Below, in pieces: positions 10,860-21,400 of a stretch of DNA of 64,000 nt (position 1 is its first letter; each line of letters begins with the position of its first letter). A model generated the notes under the pieces. The model saw only the letters and a list, made by a program, of their open reading frames with translations. It ran no database searches and had not been told where the DNA came from. The translations under genes were made by a program, and so were the position numbers. The DNA lies in contig OX465282.1 in NCBI GenBank assembly GCA_949987705.1, positions 36,358,039 to 36,422,038 of the forward strand. The letters run 5' to 3'. The DNA comes from Thereva unica (lineage: Eukaryota > Arthropoda > Insecta > Diptera > Therevidae).

Positions 10860-10877
10860 TGGTGTCAGAAGTGGGAT
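10860..10877 (+). promoter_or_regulatory. Primer-binding site, tRNA-Leu type
   Basis: TGGTGTCAGAAGTGGGAT lies two bases after the LTR and is complementary to the 3' end of a eukaryotic leucine tRNA (ATCCCACTTCTGACA plus CCA). It would prime minus-strand DNA synthesis. The same site occurs in A3 and A4 and, with one mismatch, in A1. Confidence 0.88.
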
Positions 10878-10969
10878 TAATTAAGAGATAAGTGAAATAA
10901 GTGAACTTGAATAATAATTGTGACTGGAATTTAAATTTTGTGCGTGAGAAATAAGGACTTATTAATAAA

Positions 10970-13900
10970 ATGGGTCGAAAGCTAGTGGATTTGCGCACTG
11001 TAGAGTTGAAAAAAAGAATTAAGTAAACGCTCGTTGTCAACGGTGGGGGCTAAAAGTTCCCTAACCGCCCTGCTTCGAGAAGCTATGGTGAACGAAGGTA
11101 AGGATCCTGAAACCTACATGTTTGAAGGCGAGGTAGAAGCAGAGCCAGAAGAAGCGACAGTGAGTATGGCAGAACTTCTTAAGACATTGGCCCCTATTGC
11201 GAGTGTCGATACCTAATCGACAAGCGACAATTATCGATTATAGACTGTCGATTATTTAGTTTGATATTGCGAATGTCGATTATAATCAAAAATTGTCGAT
11301 TTGACAGTCGACTTTGATCGATTGCTTTTTTGCTCACGACAAAATTTGCTAGGAATTTTAACAAAAAACAGTTCAAAATAATTTTCTAAATTAGAGTAGG
11401 CCAAATATTTGTCGATTGGGTTACACAATGCCAAAAAGAAAATTAATCGACACAATCGATTATAGTCGAGTCGGTCGTTAATCGACACTCGCAATAGGGG
11501 CCATTGATGGTGATGAAAGAGGCACAAGAACGCGCATCAGCAGATATGAGAGAAGCGACAGCTGAGATGAAGGAAGCCCAAGAACGGTCATCAGTAGAGA
11601 TGAAGGAAGCGCAAGAACGGTCATCCGCAGCGCAAGAACGTGCATCGGCAGAGGTGAAGGAAGTGATCACGGCGGAAGTGTTGGCGTTAAAAGATGAACA
11701 GAAATTGTTAGCAGTAGCTCATGAACGCTCGTTAGCAGAACTCAAAGAGTCTATGGAAGAACAGAGAAACCAGATGGAGCAAAAATTCGAACTAATGTCA
11801 CTCTCTGTTGATAAAAAGCTGGATAACGTAAAGGAAAATGTGAGTAATGATCTGGAAAATCTCGAATCTTCCATTAAAGCAAATGTAGAGAATGATCTGG
11901 AAAAGCTCGAAAATTCCGTGATGGAAAATGATGAAAAGTTGAAGATTGAGCTAGAATCGGTCAGAGCCGAGCTAGAAAGAGTAAAGATTCACCACCCAGC
12001 GACGGCATCTCACGAAGTCATTGGAGTTAGGAAACTGCAGCCTCCAACCTTCGACGGGCAAAGCCCATGGCCTACTTACAAGCTCCAATTCGAAGCAGCA
12101 GCAGCCGGTAATTACTGGACCGAGGAGGAGAAAGCAATGTCCTTAACGTTAGCACTAAGGGGCACAGCAGCAGAAATACTACAGTCAATACCTGCAGAAC
12201 ATCGAAACAATTACGGGTTCTTGGTTCAGGCGTTAGAAATGCGCTACGGCGATCAGCACATGCAAGAGGTCTATCGGCTTCAACTTCGAAATAGACTTCA
12301 AAGGCCAGGAGAAACATTACAACAACTATGCGCCGACATCGAGAGGCTAGTGCATCTGGCTTATCCTAGTTTTGGTCAAGACTACATCAATGAGGTAGCA
12401 AGAGAGGCTTTCCTGAACTCTTTTACCGACCGGGACCTGCAACAGGCAGCCAGATTGGCCGGAAAGAAGACTACAGTAGAAGTTCTGGCATATGCTCTGG
12501 CATACGAGGCAGCGAAGCAAGCAACGAGGAATACGGTCCACCTCAGGGGAATCAATATGACTGAGAACATTTGCCATCGAGTCAACACCTCGGAAGTACG
12601 TCGTCGTCTACGATGCTGGAACTGTGGCGAGCCGGGCCATTTACAAAGGAGTTGCCGAAAGCGAAGGAGAGTGGAATCGCCAGGGAGTAGGAGTGGCTCA
12701 ACATGCTGTGAAAAATGTGGACAACGGCAGAAAGGCGACCGGAGGGAGTTAGTGGGGAAAATGGAGACCCCTGATGTCATCGTCAACATCACCCAACTGC
12801 AGCGTGGCAACAACAGCCTTGTCATCGAGGGGAAAGTTGGTGATGAACAATGCACAATTACCGTGGATACAGGTGCTTCAAGATCTGTCATCAGGGCTGA
12901 TTTGGTCGGTAGAAAGTGGCTGAAAAACGCGGACCAGTACATTCTGAAAACTGTAACAGGAGAACCAGTGAAATTACATGGGGAAACAATGATGGACGTG
13001 GTACTCGGCGACATTAAGTTTACACATTCGTTCCTGGTAGCTGACATAGTGGACGAGTGTATTCTTGGTTTGGACTTTATGACAACACACGGAATACTAT
13101 TGGACCTTGGAGAATTGATGATGAAACACCGCAACAGGGGAATTCCAATGGATACTGCACTGTCCCGGCGACCATGCGAACCAGGTTTTAAGTATCGTTG
13201 GCGTATTGAGGAAAAGTGTCAAAAGACGACTGCGGAGCCAAGCATAAAATATGAGGACCAAGGAATTCGAGATGCGCAACGCGACGACCCGGACATTTCT
13301 GCGATTTTGTCATGGAAAGAACACAACGAGAAGCCTAAATGGAAAGACATCGCAGAGAGAAGTGAAATCCTGAAGAGCTATTGGGCCCAATGGGATTCAT
13401 TGCATATCGAAGGAGGAGTATTGAAGCGCAAATGGGAAACAGCTGATGGTACCTCTCATCGAATGCAGGTGTTAGTCCCTGGTGCTGGAATAACAGATAT
13501 TCTTGAGGAGTGTCATAATAGCCCGTCAGGAGAACATTTGGGAGTCAACAAAACTCTGTCAAAAATAAAGGAGAGATTCTATTGGCTTAACATGCGGGAG
13601 GATGTTACGAATTGGTGTCGCAAATGCACAGCTTGTGCCGGCAGCAAGGGTCCTCGAGTAAGAGCGAAAGGAGAAATAAGACAACACCACGTTGGAGCCT
13701 CAGTTGACAAAATCTCAAGGGAGAATCCTAAGACGGCCAGTGACAGGATGAAACCAAGGTACGACCTCCGAGCAAACTGTAGCGGATTCCAGGAAGGTGA
13801 CCTCGTTTGGCTGTTCAACCCTCGAAGACGGAAAGGCAAGTCTCCGAAACTTCAGCGTCAGTGGGAGGGGCCCTATAAAATCCTAACACGGATCAACGAT

Positions 13901-14020
13901 GTGGTCTACAGGATTCAACAAGGACCCAAAGCAAAGAAGAAGATTGTGCACATAGACAGGCTGTGCCCATATCATCAGCCGGATCCAGGATGGACAACTG
14001 TTCGGGACGAACAGTCCTAA
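10970..14020 (+). pseudogene. A2 gag-protease-integrase-fragment ORF, frameshifted and MITE-interrupted
   Basis: Start ATG at 10970 gives MGRKLVDLRTVELK, then one extra A in an A-run near 11010 shifts the frame to a stop at about 11023. The MITE at 11189-11502 interrupts gag further. From 11504 to 14020 the frame is open: coiled coil, capsid-like region, CCHC knuckle (CWNCGEPGHLQRSC), protease ([16 protein letters not shown]), then directly the RNase H-integrase linker (ALSRRPC), the integrase HHCC zinc domain, and the integrase C-terminus (RQWEGPYKIL). RT, RNase H and the integrase D,D,E core are absent, with junctions matching those of A3. Confidence 0.9.
11189..11502. mobile_element. MITE inside A2 gag, 314 bp
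   Basis: Inverted ends share 22 bp beginning GGCCCCTATTGCGAGTGTCG. A3, without the insertion, reads ACATTGATGG here. The flanks allow a 3-bp (ATT) or 5-bp (CATTG) duplication, depending on where the TIR is taken to start. The body is full of TCGATTA/TAATCGA motifs and non-coding. Superfamily uncertain; a 3-bp duplication with GGCC ends would suit PIF/Harbinger. Confidence 0.88.
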
Positions 14021-14031
14021 GAAGGGGGCAA

Positions 14032-14523
14032 TGTGATGATTATGCGCCATCTGTTTGTCGAGAGGATGAATCAACGATTTTCGGTTGTTGTCTGAACTAA
14101 GAATTTCTGTACTAAACTAACGAGCGATAAGCGAATACAACTTCAAGCTGGTCGAAACTTAAGGAAATAAAAGAACATACCACAAGGAACCAGAAAACGA
14201 AGGTTCCAGAAAGTAGACAAAGGTGGAGCTGCCTATATAAAAGCGCCTGGCAGCCGCTATCGGGTCAGTTCTGATTTGAAAGGCGATAAAAGTGTTTTAA
14301 AGTGAGAACAGTGAAAAGTAGTGATTTAAAAGTGAACTATAAAGCGATAGATAGAATTTAATAGTGCGAGATAGTACATTAAAAGTGATTATAGTGAACT
14401 GTAAGAGTTGTGTTTGTAGTTAAATTGTGTTTTGGTTTGTAATAAATAAATTATTGTGTGGATAATTAAAAAGTGTATTCCTTAATTAATCCTACGAATC
14501 CGTTAAGCCGTAAAAACGTAACA
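14032..14523 (+). repeat. 3' LTR of A2, with polypurine tract just upstream
   Basis: 492 bp, matching the 5' LTR at all but two noticed positions (for example ATTTCTGTACT against ATTTATGTACT). The polypurine tract AAGAAGGGGGCAA lies immediately before it at 14019-14031 and would prime plus-strand synthesis. Confidence 0.92.
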
Positions 14524-14788
14524 ATACGTTCTCCACACTGTGGACCCAGGAAATATATTGTACCGGATTACCGTCAAATGTTTGAATTTCCTTCACACAG
14601 TCGGGTAATTTTGAAATTTCCTTCAAATCATCTAAAGTTTTATGGATTTGTAAAGGCATGCTTTGAGTCTCTTTTGGATTTTTATCACTTTCTAATTTGT
14701 TAAGCCTCATTTCAATGCTTTGGGAGAGCGCGATCTGGGAATTCACTGCACCGGTTAGTTGAACGATCGTTTCCTGAATTGTCTCCAT
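14524..14788 (-). pseudogene. Errantivirus gag, N-terminal part
   Basis: ATG at 14788 opens METIQETIVQLTGAVNSQIA, a heptad-like amphipathic N-terminus, followed by KLPDCVKEIQTFDGNPVQYI, matching the start of the capsid fold in errantivirus Gag. The frame runs into the A2 LTR at 14523. The remainder of gag lies on the far side of A2. Confidence 0.75.
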
Positions 14789-15244
14789 TATTCACTATTA
14801 TTATAATACAATTTTTTTCTTAAGAATTTTCAAGTAACGTATTATTATCACTTTCCCGTTAGGTATTATTTTTCTTTAAGTTTATTTTAAATATTTTTCC
14901 ACTTGTAATTTAATATTAAAATGTAAGTCAATGAAAAGTTTGTACTTACATGTAAAAAAAGGCTTTCATTGCGTGGGTGCGTTTGCCTTGGATTCCCAGA
15001 ATCGTGAGACTGTTGCTTCTTGCCGTTTTTGTTGGGATGAACCGCTGCTTAGTTAGATGAGTCCGTATGAGTCTCTTTTAGCTCCCACGTTGATAATTGT
15101 TAGCAGCCAACTTGTGGTACGGAATTTCACACTAACAGTACTAACAGTTAATTCGTTAGATTTTTTACACTACGCGATGTGTTTTTAATTTGAACTATTG
15201 AACAGTTAATTTGATCAATTTTTACAGTGTCGCGTTTTTCGTTG
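14789..15244 (-). other. Probable errantivirus leader or LTR region
   Basis: Upstream of the gag ATG on the minus strand. AT-rich, with a splice-donor-like CATGTAAGTA near 14950, which in this group could serve env splicing. No certain LTR boundary or primer site is seen. Confidence 0.35.
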
Positions 15245-15812
15245 AGAACTACCGACTTTAGTCTAGGGGTAAGGCGCCTGACTACTATCCCCAGAGGTCC
15301 CGGGTTCGATTCCCGGCGGTGCCACGGTCCTAGCCCTTCCCAATTTCCCGCCTACATAACTTTCCTTCTTTTTTCTTCCCTCTTTGCATTCCTGATTCCT
15401 CCTGTCATAGCCTTCACTAGTTCTCTTCCCCGCTCCACCAAGCCCATGTCATCGGTTAGTTGATGAGATTCAACTCGTTTCAGGAGGCATAACACACCAG
15501 CGAGTTGTTCTCGATGCCCCGATGTCAGAGTCGCGAAATGGTTGGGAGTAGGTGAAATAAAAATACCGCAGCTAAGTTGTGACAGTTCTTTCCTTCACTT
15601 CTCTCTCTAGAGACTAGAGCTGCTGTTCGACATTTCAAAAATAAAAAATACATGGTCGACAGTACAAAGGGGCCTTCCCTAAGTCTCTAGTGTGTCACAT
15701 AAAAACAACTTCAGAACGTGTAGCATTACTTTAGAAAAATTCAACGGTCAGGTACCTGCTCGGGCGCAAGTTAACGAATTTACTTCGCGATACTTTAAAA
15801 AAAAAACAAATT
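15245..15812 (+). mobile_element. tRNA-headed SINE
   Basis: The head has a box A TAGTCTAGGGG at 15259-15269 and a perfect box B GGTTCGATTCC at 15303-15313, spaced as in a tRNA promoter and ending GGTGCCA. The roughly 430-bp tRNA-unrelated body includes GTCGCGAAATGGTTGG and GCTGCTGTTCGACA, shared with a second copy at 17985-18316. Transcription by RNA polymerase III from the tRNA-like boxes would be expected. The start is approximate and no target duplication was confirmed. Confidence 0.72.
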
Positions 15813-15892
15813 AATTACAATCTTTCGGCCAGAAGTACAACTTTAATCTGAATCTCAATTTTACAAAAATATTTCAAAGACAATAATGAAAA

Positions 15893-16040
15893 TCGAATAA
15901 TGGAATAAAAATGCAACCTTAACAAAAATAGGAAATTGAACATTGAACTTAGTTTAATGTTTTCGAATAATGGAATAATAAAAATGCAACCTTAACAAAA
16001 ATAGGAAATTGAACGTTGAACTTAATTTAATGTTTTCGCT
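15893..16040 (+). repeat. Tandem duplication, about 70-73 bp
   Basis: CGAATAATGGAATA at 15894 and again at 15964 start two nearly identical units, including ATGCAACCTTAACAAAAATA and GTTTAATGTTTTCG-like ends. Non-coding. Confidence 0.8.
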
Positions 16041-16109
16041 GCATCAGCTCGAAATTGCAGCGCGTGTAGCCAGCGCGTGCAGCCTTGGACATATTGTTGC
16101 TTGTGTAGA

Positions 16110-17784
16110 CTTGGACAGGTGTTAACTGCGATATAAACATAATAAGAAAAAAATAGACAGGTATAATTTTTGTTCTTCTGTCTCACTCTTCAGTTCTTTT
16201 GAAAAGTTCGTTAAACAGGGGTAATAACCGTCACAGTTGTGGAATAAATTTTTTTTTTATGTGGCAGTGCTAAGCTCAGGAGTCACCCTTTGTACTACTA
16301 GTCCGTCATGTCATTTGTCACGTCATGGTGCAATGTCTAGCAGTAAGCTTAGTACGGGAGGAGGGAGTGGGAATAGGGTAAGGATTATAAAGGTACGGGG
16401 GGGGGGGTATTGAAGAAGGTGGTGATGAACCCTGCGTTTGAACTCTTGGATGTTGTAGGAGCTCGGAAAAACTGACTGCGAGAGGTTATTCCACAGTCGA
16501 GTTTTTCTATTTACAAACGAATTCATATCTTGTTGAGTGCGTGAAAAGGGGAGTTGCAGGTGGAGGGAGTGAGACGAGTGGGCTAATCTGGTGTTGCGGG
16601 TATAGGATTGCCGTGGAGGCAGGAGAGCGTTTAGCTCGGAGTAACAGTCACTATGATAGTAGCGATAAAATTTGGTCAGTGCTGCTAAATTCCTACGGTG
16701 GCTCAAGGGGTCGATGGTGGAGCAAGCGGTATCGTCATTAATTAACTTAAGGGCCCTTTTTTGGACCTTATCTAACCATGCTAAGGTGGTTATTGGAGCG
16801 CCGCCCCAAACGAGGGAGTTGTATTCGAGAAGAGGCCGAATGTAGGATTTATAAATAACAGCACGGGCCGATGGCTGGAGGAGGAACTTGCACCTCTTAA
16901 GAAATCCCAAGCACTGGGATCCTTGTTTTGCGATTTGGAATATGTGGTCATTCCATCGCAAGTCTTTGGCTAATGTCACACCTAGGATGTGTAGGGATGG
17001 ATCGGCCTTTAGTACCACGTCATCCACTTTCAAGGATGGTGAGGTGTTGATCTTTTTCTTTGAAATAAGACAGTGCTTGGTTTTGGAGGGGTTGAAATCA
17101 ACACGATTGTTCTTTCCCCACTCTAGAATGAGTTCAATGTCGTTATTAACAGAGATGGACATAATTTCCCGATCATCAAGACAGGATCTGGCATGAGTCT
17201 GTCTTGTATCGTAGCTGTACGAGTAACGTAAAGTACCGTCGTCAGCGAAGCTGAGAAGTGGGTTGGAGGGGATTGAAAGTAGGTCATTTATAAAGATGAG
17301 AAATAGGGCCGGTGATAAAATTGAACCCTGGGGGACCCCCGCAGAAACGGGGTGAGATTCAGATTTGACGCCATCCAATACTAACTTAATTGAACGGCCG
17401 GAAAGGAAACTTTCAACCCACTTATACAGAAGCGAGTCAATTCCAATAGCTTTGAGTTTAGCTAACAAGGCTGAGTGCCATACTCTATCAAAAGCCTTGG
17501 AGATATCTAAAGCAACCAAACTAGATTCACCAGATCCATGCAAACTTCGGTTGAGGTGTTCTGTAAGGCAAACTAAAAGATCACCAGTGGATCTTTTTTG
17601 TCATTTATTTAACGAAAGAACTGCTAATAAATAAAAATGAGTGATGGAAATTCTATTAATAATAACAGATAGCTTATCACTTATTTTCCCATAAATTCGA
17701 AGAAAAATAAAAGGTTTTCTATTTCTGAAGAAAAATGGTGCCATTCATCGTTGTCAATCAGCAGTCTATTACTATATGTCAGTG
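16110..17784 (-). mobile_element. MITE copy (CACTGACATATA-type) split by a LINE
   Basis: Sequence at 16110-16246 and 17600-17784 matches, in opposite orientation, the continuous copy at 45696-45990. The right end reads ATTACTATATGTCAGTG, the inverse of CACTGACATATAGTAAT. The LINE at 16247-17600 fills the gap. The left end of this MITE is worn and not found. Confidence 0.7.
16247..17600 (-). pseudogene. 5'-truncated non-LTR retrotransposon (LINE) reverse transcriptase
   Basis: The minus-strand frame to 16323 starts within RT: VALDISKAFDRVWHSALLAK, then GVPQGSILSPALFLIFIND, then the active site LLSFADDGTLR, then RPLLEYNSLVWGGAP and a C-terminal SHRRNLAALTKFYRYYHS-type segment. The RT copies element RNA by target-primed reverse transcription. 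Upstream RT blocks, endonuclease and ORF1 are absent, so the copy is truncated near 17600. A T run at about 16247-16259 is the poly(A) tail on the minus strand. Flanks GAATAAAT and TAATAAAT may be the target duplication. The clade (Jockey, CR1 or relative) is not settled. Confidence 0.85.
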
Positions 17785-17984
17785 GTTAACAGGTATAATC
17801 AAGTGAAGAATCAGTTTTTTTACAACCCAAATCACTATACAATATACAAATATACTAATATACAAAGAAACTTCGTCCGTACACCTTTTGTGCAAAAAAT
17901 AGTTGGCCACCTTAACTGGCCTGCCTCAAAATTTTATAACATTTTTCCTTTTGCAACAATTAACATGGAATCTTGTTTCTCAAA

Positions 17985-18316
17985 TGCCCCGACGCCAAAG
18001 TCGCGAAATGGTTGGAAGTAGGTGGAATAATTATATCGCGATTAGGTTGTGGCAGCTCCTTCCTACTTCTCTCTCTTTCTACTCTCTATCTTCCGGCTAG
18101 AGCTGCTGTTCGACATTCTATACGAAAAAAATAGATTGTCGAACAGTACAAAGGGACTTTCCCTAAGACCCTAGTCTATCACATAAAAAAAAATCTGTAA
18201 TTAACTATTCATTAAAAATATGAAACGACTTTAGAAAAGTTGTCACAAAGCAAGATTTCCTAAAATCATTTTATTTCTTAAAATGCTGTTCTGTAACGCG
18301 TTACTTTAAAAACATA
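17985..18316 (+). mobile_element. SINE body fragment, same family as 15245-15812
   Basis: Shares GTCGCGAAATGGTTGG, GCTGCTGTTCGACATTC, ACAGTACAAAGGG and the trailing ACTTTAGAAAA with the first copy but lacks the tRNA-like head, so it is 5'-truncated. It lies just beyond the Rpn10 3' end. Confidence 0.72.
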
Positions 18317-18344
18317 ATTCAAACGCAATATGTATACTATAAAT

Positions 18345-18350
18345 TTTATT
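18345..18350 (-). terminator. Probable Rpn10 polyadenylation signal
   Basis: AATAAA on the minus strand about 130 bp past the Rpn10 stop, in AT-rich sequence. Position is plausible; use is unproven. Confidence 0.4.
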
Positions 18351-18482
18351 AAATCATATTGATTTTAAACACTATTATAAAGTGGAGAACAAACATTAAT
18401 CAGAAAGTGGTTTGCCAATATGCTGATACAAATAATAAAATTAAATAAATGAAAGCTTGAACAAAATAACTTGATAGAAAAT

Positions 18483-21400
18483 TTATTTTCCTCCTTTTTT
18501 ATCCTGCTTATCTTTGTCATCATTCGTCTTTTTATCCTTGTCTTTATCTTTGTTTAAAGAACCTACAGCATCCCGGATTGTTTCAGATTGGGGATCAACT
18601 CCGGGTAAGTTTTCTAATACACTCTATATAGAATAAAATATAACGAAATTCAATTCAATGACAAAATTTCGGTTTACCTGCAAGAAAGCTGGATCACCAA
18701 TAACTTCAGTATAATCCTCATCATCAACTTCCATCGGAGAGGGTTCTTCTGTTTTTGGACGCTTTGCATGTTGCGTGACGTCTTCTGTTAAATCACCAAA
18801 AAAACACGTTATATTTTCATATATTTAGCAATTCATTTAACTTACGGGCATCCTGCATAGACATTTGCATAGCGAAAGCAATTTGTTCCTCTTCAGTCAT
18901 GTTGGCGAAGTCGGGCATGTTAGTTTCCGACTAAAATGAAATATGATCAATTCAGGTTCATGTTAATACGGTGTGTTAAATACCGAAGTTTCAGTAGAAA
19001 GAGCCAATGCTCGTTGCAGCATAGCTTCCTCGGAATTAGGTTCAGCAGTAACGTTTGTAGTTGCAGCTGGTTCTGCTACAGCAGTTTCCGGAGCTGCTCC
19101 AGTATTGGAAGCAGCTAGAGCTCGCCGCTGTTCTTCCTCTTGACGTTGACGTTGCTCTTCCATTGAGACTCTGAGTGCCTATTTTTAATAGTTTTATAAA
19201 TAAATAAAAATAGAAATGTAATATATAAATTTACCAGAGCTAATTCTGGGTCTTCATTTGGATCAACACCAAATTCAAAGCCAGCACCACCAAGACCAGC
19301 TCCGCCTAATCCGTCCTCTCCTTGAATAATTGGTGATGATAGTAAAGCCTCCGAGAGTCCTGAGCCTCTTGGAACGCTAACAAGGTGGGAACCAGTTCCA
19401 TCCTTTCCATTTAAAGCATTTACAAATGCAGTTAGTAAATCATTATTATTTGCATGATCTCCAAAACTGACAATGTCAACATTAACTTTTTCCTTTTTTA
19501 ACCGTTTCGCCAACTTTACTAATTCTCCTTCTTCATTAATTATTGGGGATCCAACAAATACAACAATTCGCATTTTATGATTTTTCCCTTGACGATGTTT
19601 GAGAACTAACTAAAATATAATATCCTTTGTAAAAACTGCGAAATAATAGTGAATCTATGTGTAAAAAAGACTTCAAACTGGTTACTTGGCGATTTCGAAT
19701 ATTTTTGCGCGTATGAATCAAGAAAATAAACTTGCAATGATATTCCGTTGTAAATACTTTTCAAAATAAAGTTGATATAGCCCAGTCACTTTATACATGA
19801 ACCTCACTGGAGATTTTCCAGTAGGATTCCCTTTATTTTGGTGTCAAAAATAATTTTCCAATAGTCCATAAAGCCAACTAGCCGCCATTTTGCAAAACTA
19901 AATATGTATACATATTTCAGAAAAATTAATTTTCGTGATCTCCTTGACCCTCCATAACTCGAGTAGCCGGCCAGTTAGTTTTATGGACTTTTGAGAAATT
20001 ATTTGACACCAAAACAAAGAGAATTTTGCTGCAAAATTTCCAGTAGGATTTGTTTTAGAGGTATATATGCAACATGCAGAATAGTAGGTTTTCAATGTTC
20101 ACAATGTTCAAAAAACCTTGCATATGGCTCTTGTCGGGACGCGCCGTGTTTCAATCCGACGTCCGAGGATATAATCATTGAACCTGAGCTGGGGTGGTAG
20201 CACGTAAGTTGTTTCAATCGACCTCTTCATACAAAAATTCAAGCTTTTTGTATGGTGAGGTCGATTGAAACAACTTACGTGCTACCACCCCTGGACGAAA
20301 ATGACGCCGACCACATATCGTTTTTTCCTCTGAGATGAGTGTTGATGAAAATGACAATAGGGAAGAAGTGAAAATAGAAGAGATAGAGAGATAATGAACA
20401 AAATTATTTCATACCTTGTAACCTATAGACGGACTAAGCCTACTGGAGATACCATGTAAAAACGCCCCTTGCATTCTACTTCAAAGGTGGTGCGAAAACG
20501 AATACAGCGCGATGCCTGAGTTTTCTCAGCCCCATATCTCAAAAACTATTGGTTTCACGTAAATTTTGCATAGGACATTTTTATGCAGATTTATGTCACG
20601 AACAATCTTTAAGGCACAAACAAATTGGCGCAAAGGTTGCGGCGGTGGCCGCCTGCGAAAGAATGGGAAACTCGTATGTTAGGCGGCTCCATCTCGGCTT
20701 TCGCGCCAATCTGTGTATGCCTTTACGAAGTCAAAAATTACATAAAGGCGATAATTTACGATATATTTGAGAAAAATTGGTTTTTTGACCTTTGAAATTT
20801 TTTGATCTCCAGTTGTATTTTTTTTTAGAGATTTGCCCCTTTTTTTGTATAAAGTGGCTGGGCTAATACAAAAACAAATATTTTTACTTAAATTGCCAAG
20901 AAAATAATTTCGAGATTAACCAGTACGATATAACCGTATTAAAAAATCATATTACGTGTGCAATTCGTATTCCAGTTTGCAAATTGATATCACCCTTGGG
21001 TTGAACAAGGTGCATTTTAGATAATATCCTGTTGACATCGCTTGTAAGTGTAGCCAAGACTTCAACTGTGCTGTGAAATAAAAACAAAGTATAATTATCC
21101 ATCCAGTGCAAAATTTAGGAACTGATGAACTGGAAAAAATAACAATTGATGGTTAATAATGATATTGCAAAATGGGCAAGATATATGTAGCAAAGCTTTT
21201 TCCGTTACTGTTTTCATGACGAGCATGCGATAGAAAGCAAAGACATATATACAATTGGATAATGCAATAACAATGATGATGCGTCAACATATCTTTTAAG
21301 TAAGCATAGACACGGGGCTTCTTCGGTTCTTTTAAGGGACCTTGCTTCAGAAGATGTAGAAGAGTACAGATTGTCTGCGAATGAACAGAACATTTTGAGA

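Larger units (their letters stand above)
10366..14523 (+). mobile_element. Family A copy A2: internally deleted gypsy retrotransposon
   Basis: Two 492-bp LTRs (10366-10857 and 14032-14523) flank a 3.17-kb interior with tRNA-Leu primer site and polypurine tract. ATAC at 10362-10365 repeats at 14524-14527, and errantivirus gag continues on either side, so this is a clean insertion. RT, RNase H and the integrase core are deleted. Only two LTR mismatches were noticed, implying a fairly recent insertion. A later MITE (11189-11502) and a frameshift break gag. Confidence 0.93.
3776..15240 (-). mobile_element. Decayed errantivirus-like (gypsy-type, env-bearing) provirus
   Basis: Minus-strand pieces lie in retroviral order from right to left: gag start (14788), central gag (10365-9939), gag end and protease (9466-8808), RT and RNase H (6809-5873), integrase C-terminus (about 5800-5337), env (about 5119-3918). 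Two plus-strand family A elements split it (6810-8807 and 10366-14523). The provirus therefore predates both. Frameshifts, stops and deletions make every gene non-functional. Outer LTR edges cannot be set: the left side shows an LTR-end plus primer site, while the right side has no clear LTR before the SINE at 15245. Confidence 0.8.

Noticed and set aside
15259..15325. Functional tRNA gene
   Set aside because: Box A and B are good, but no clean seven-base acceptor stem is seen and the sequence continues into a repeated body, so a SINE head fits better.
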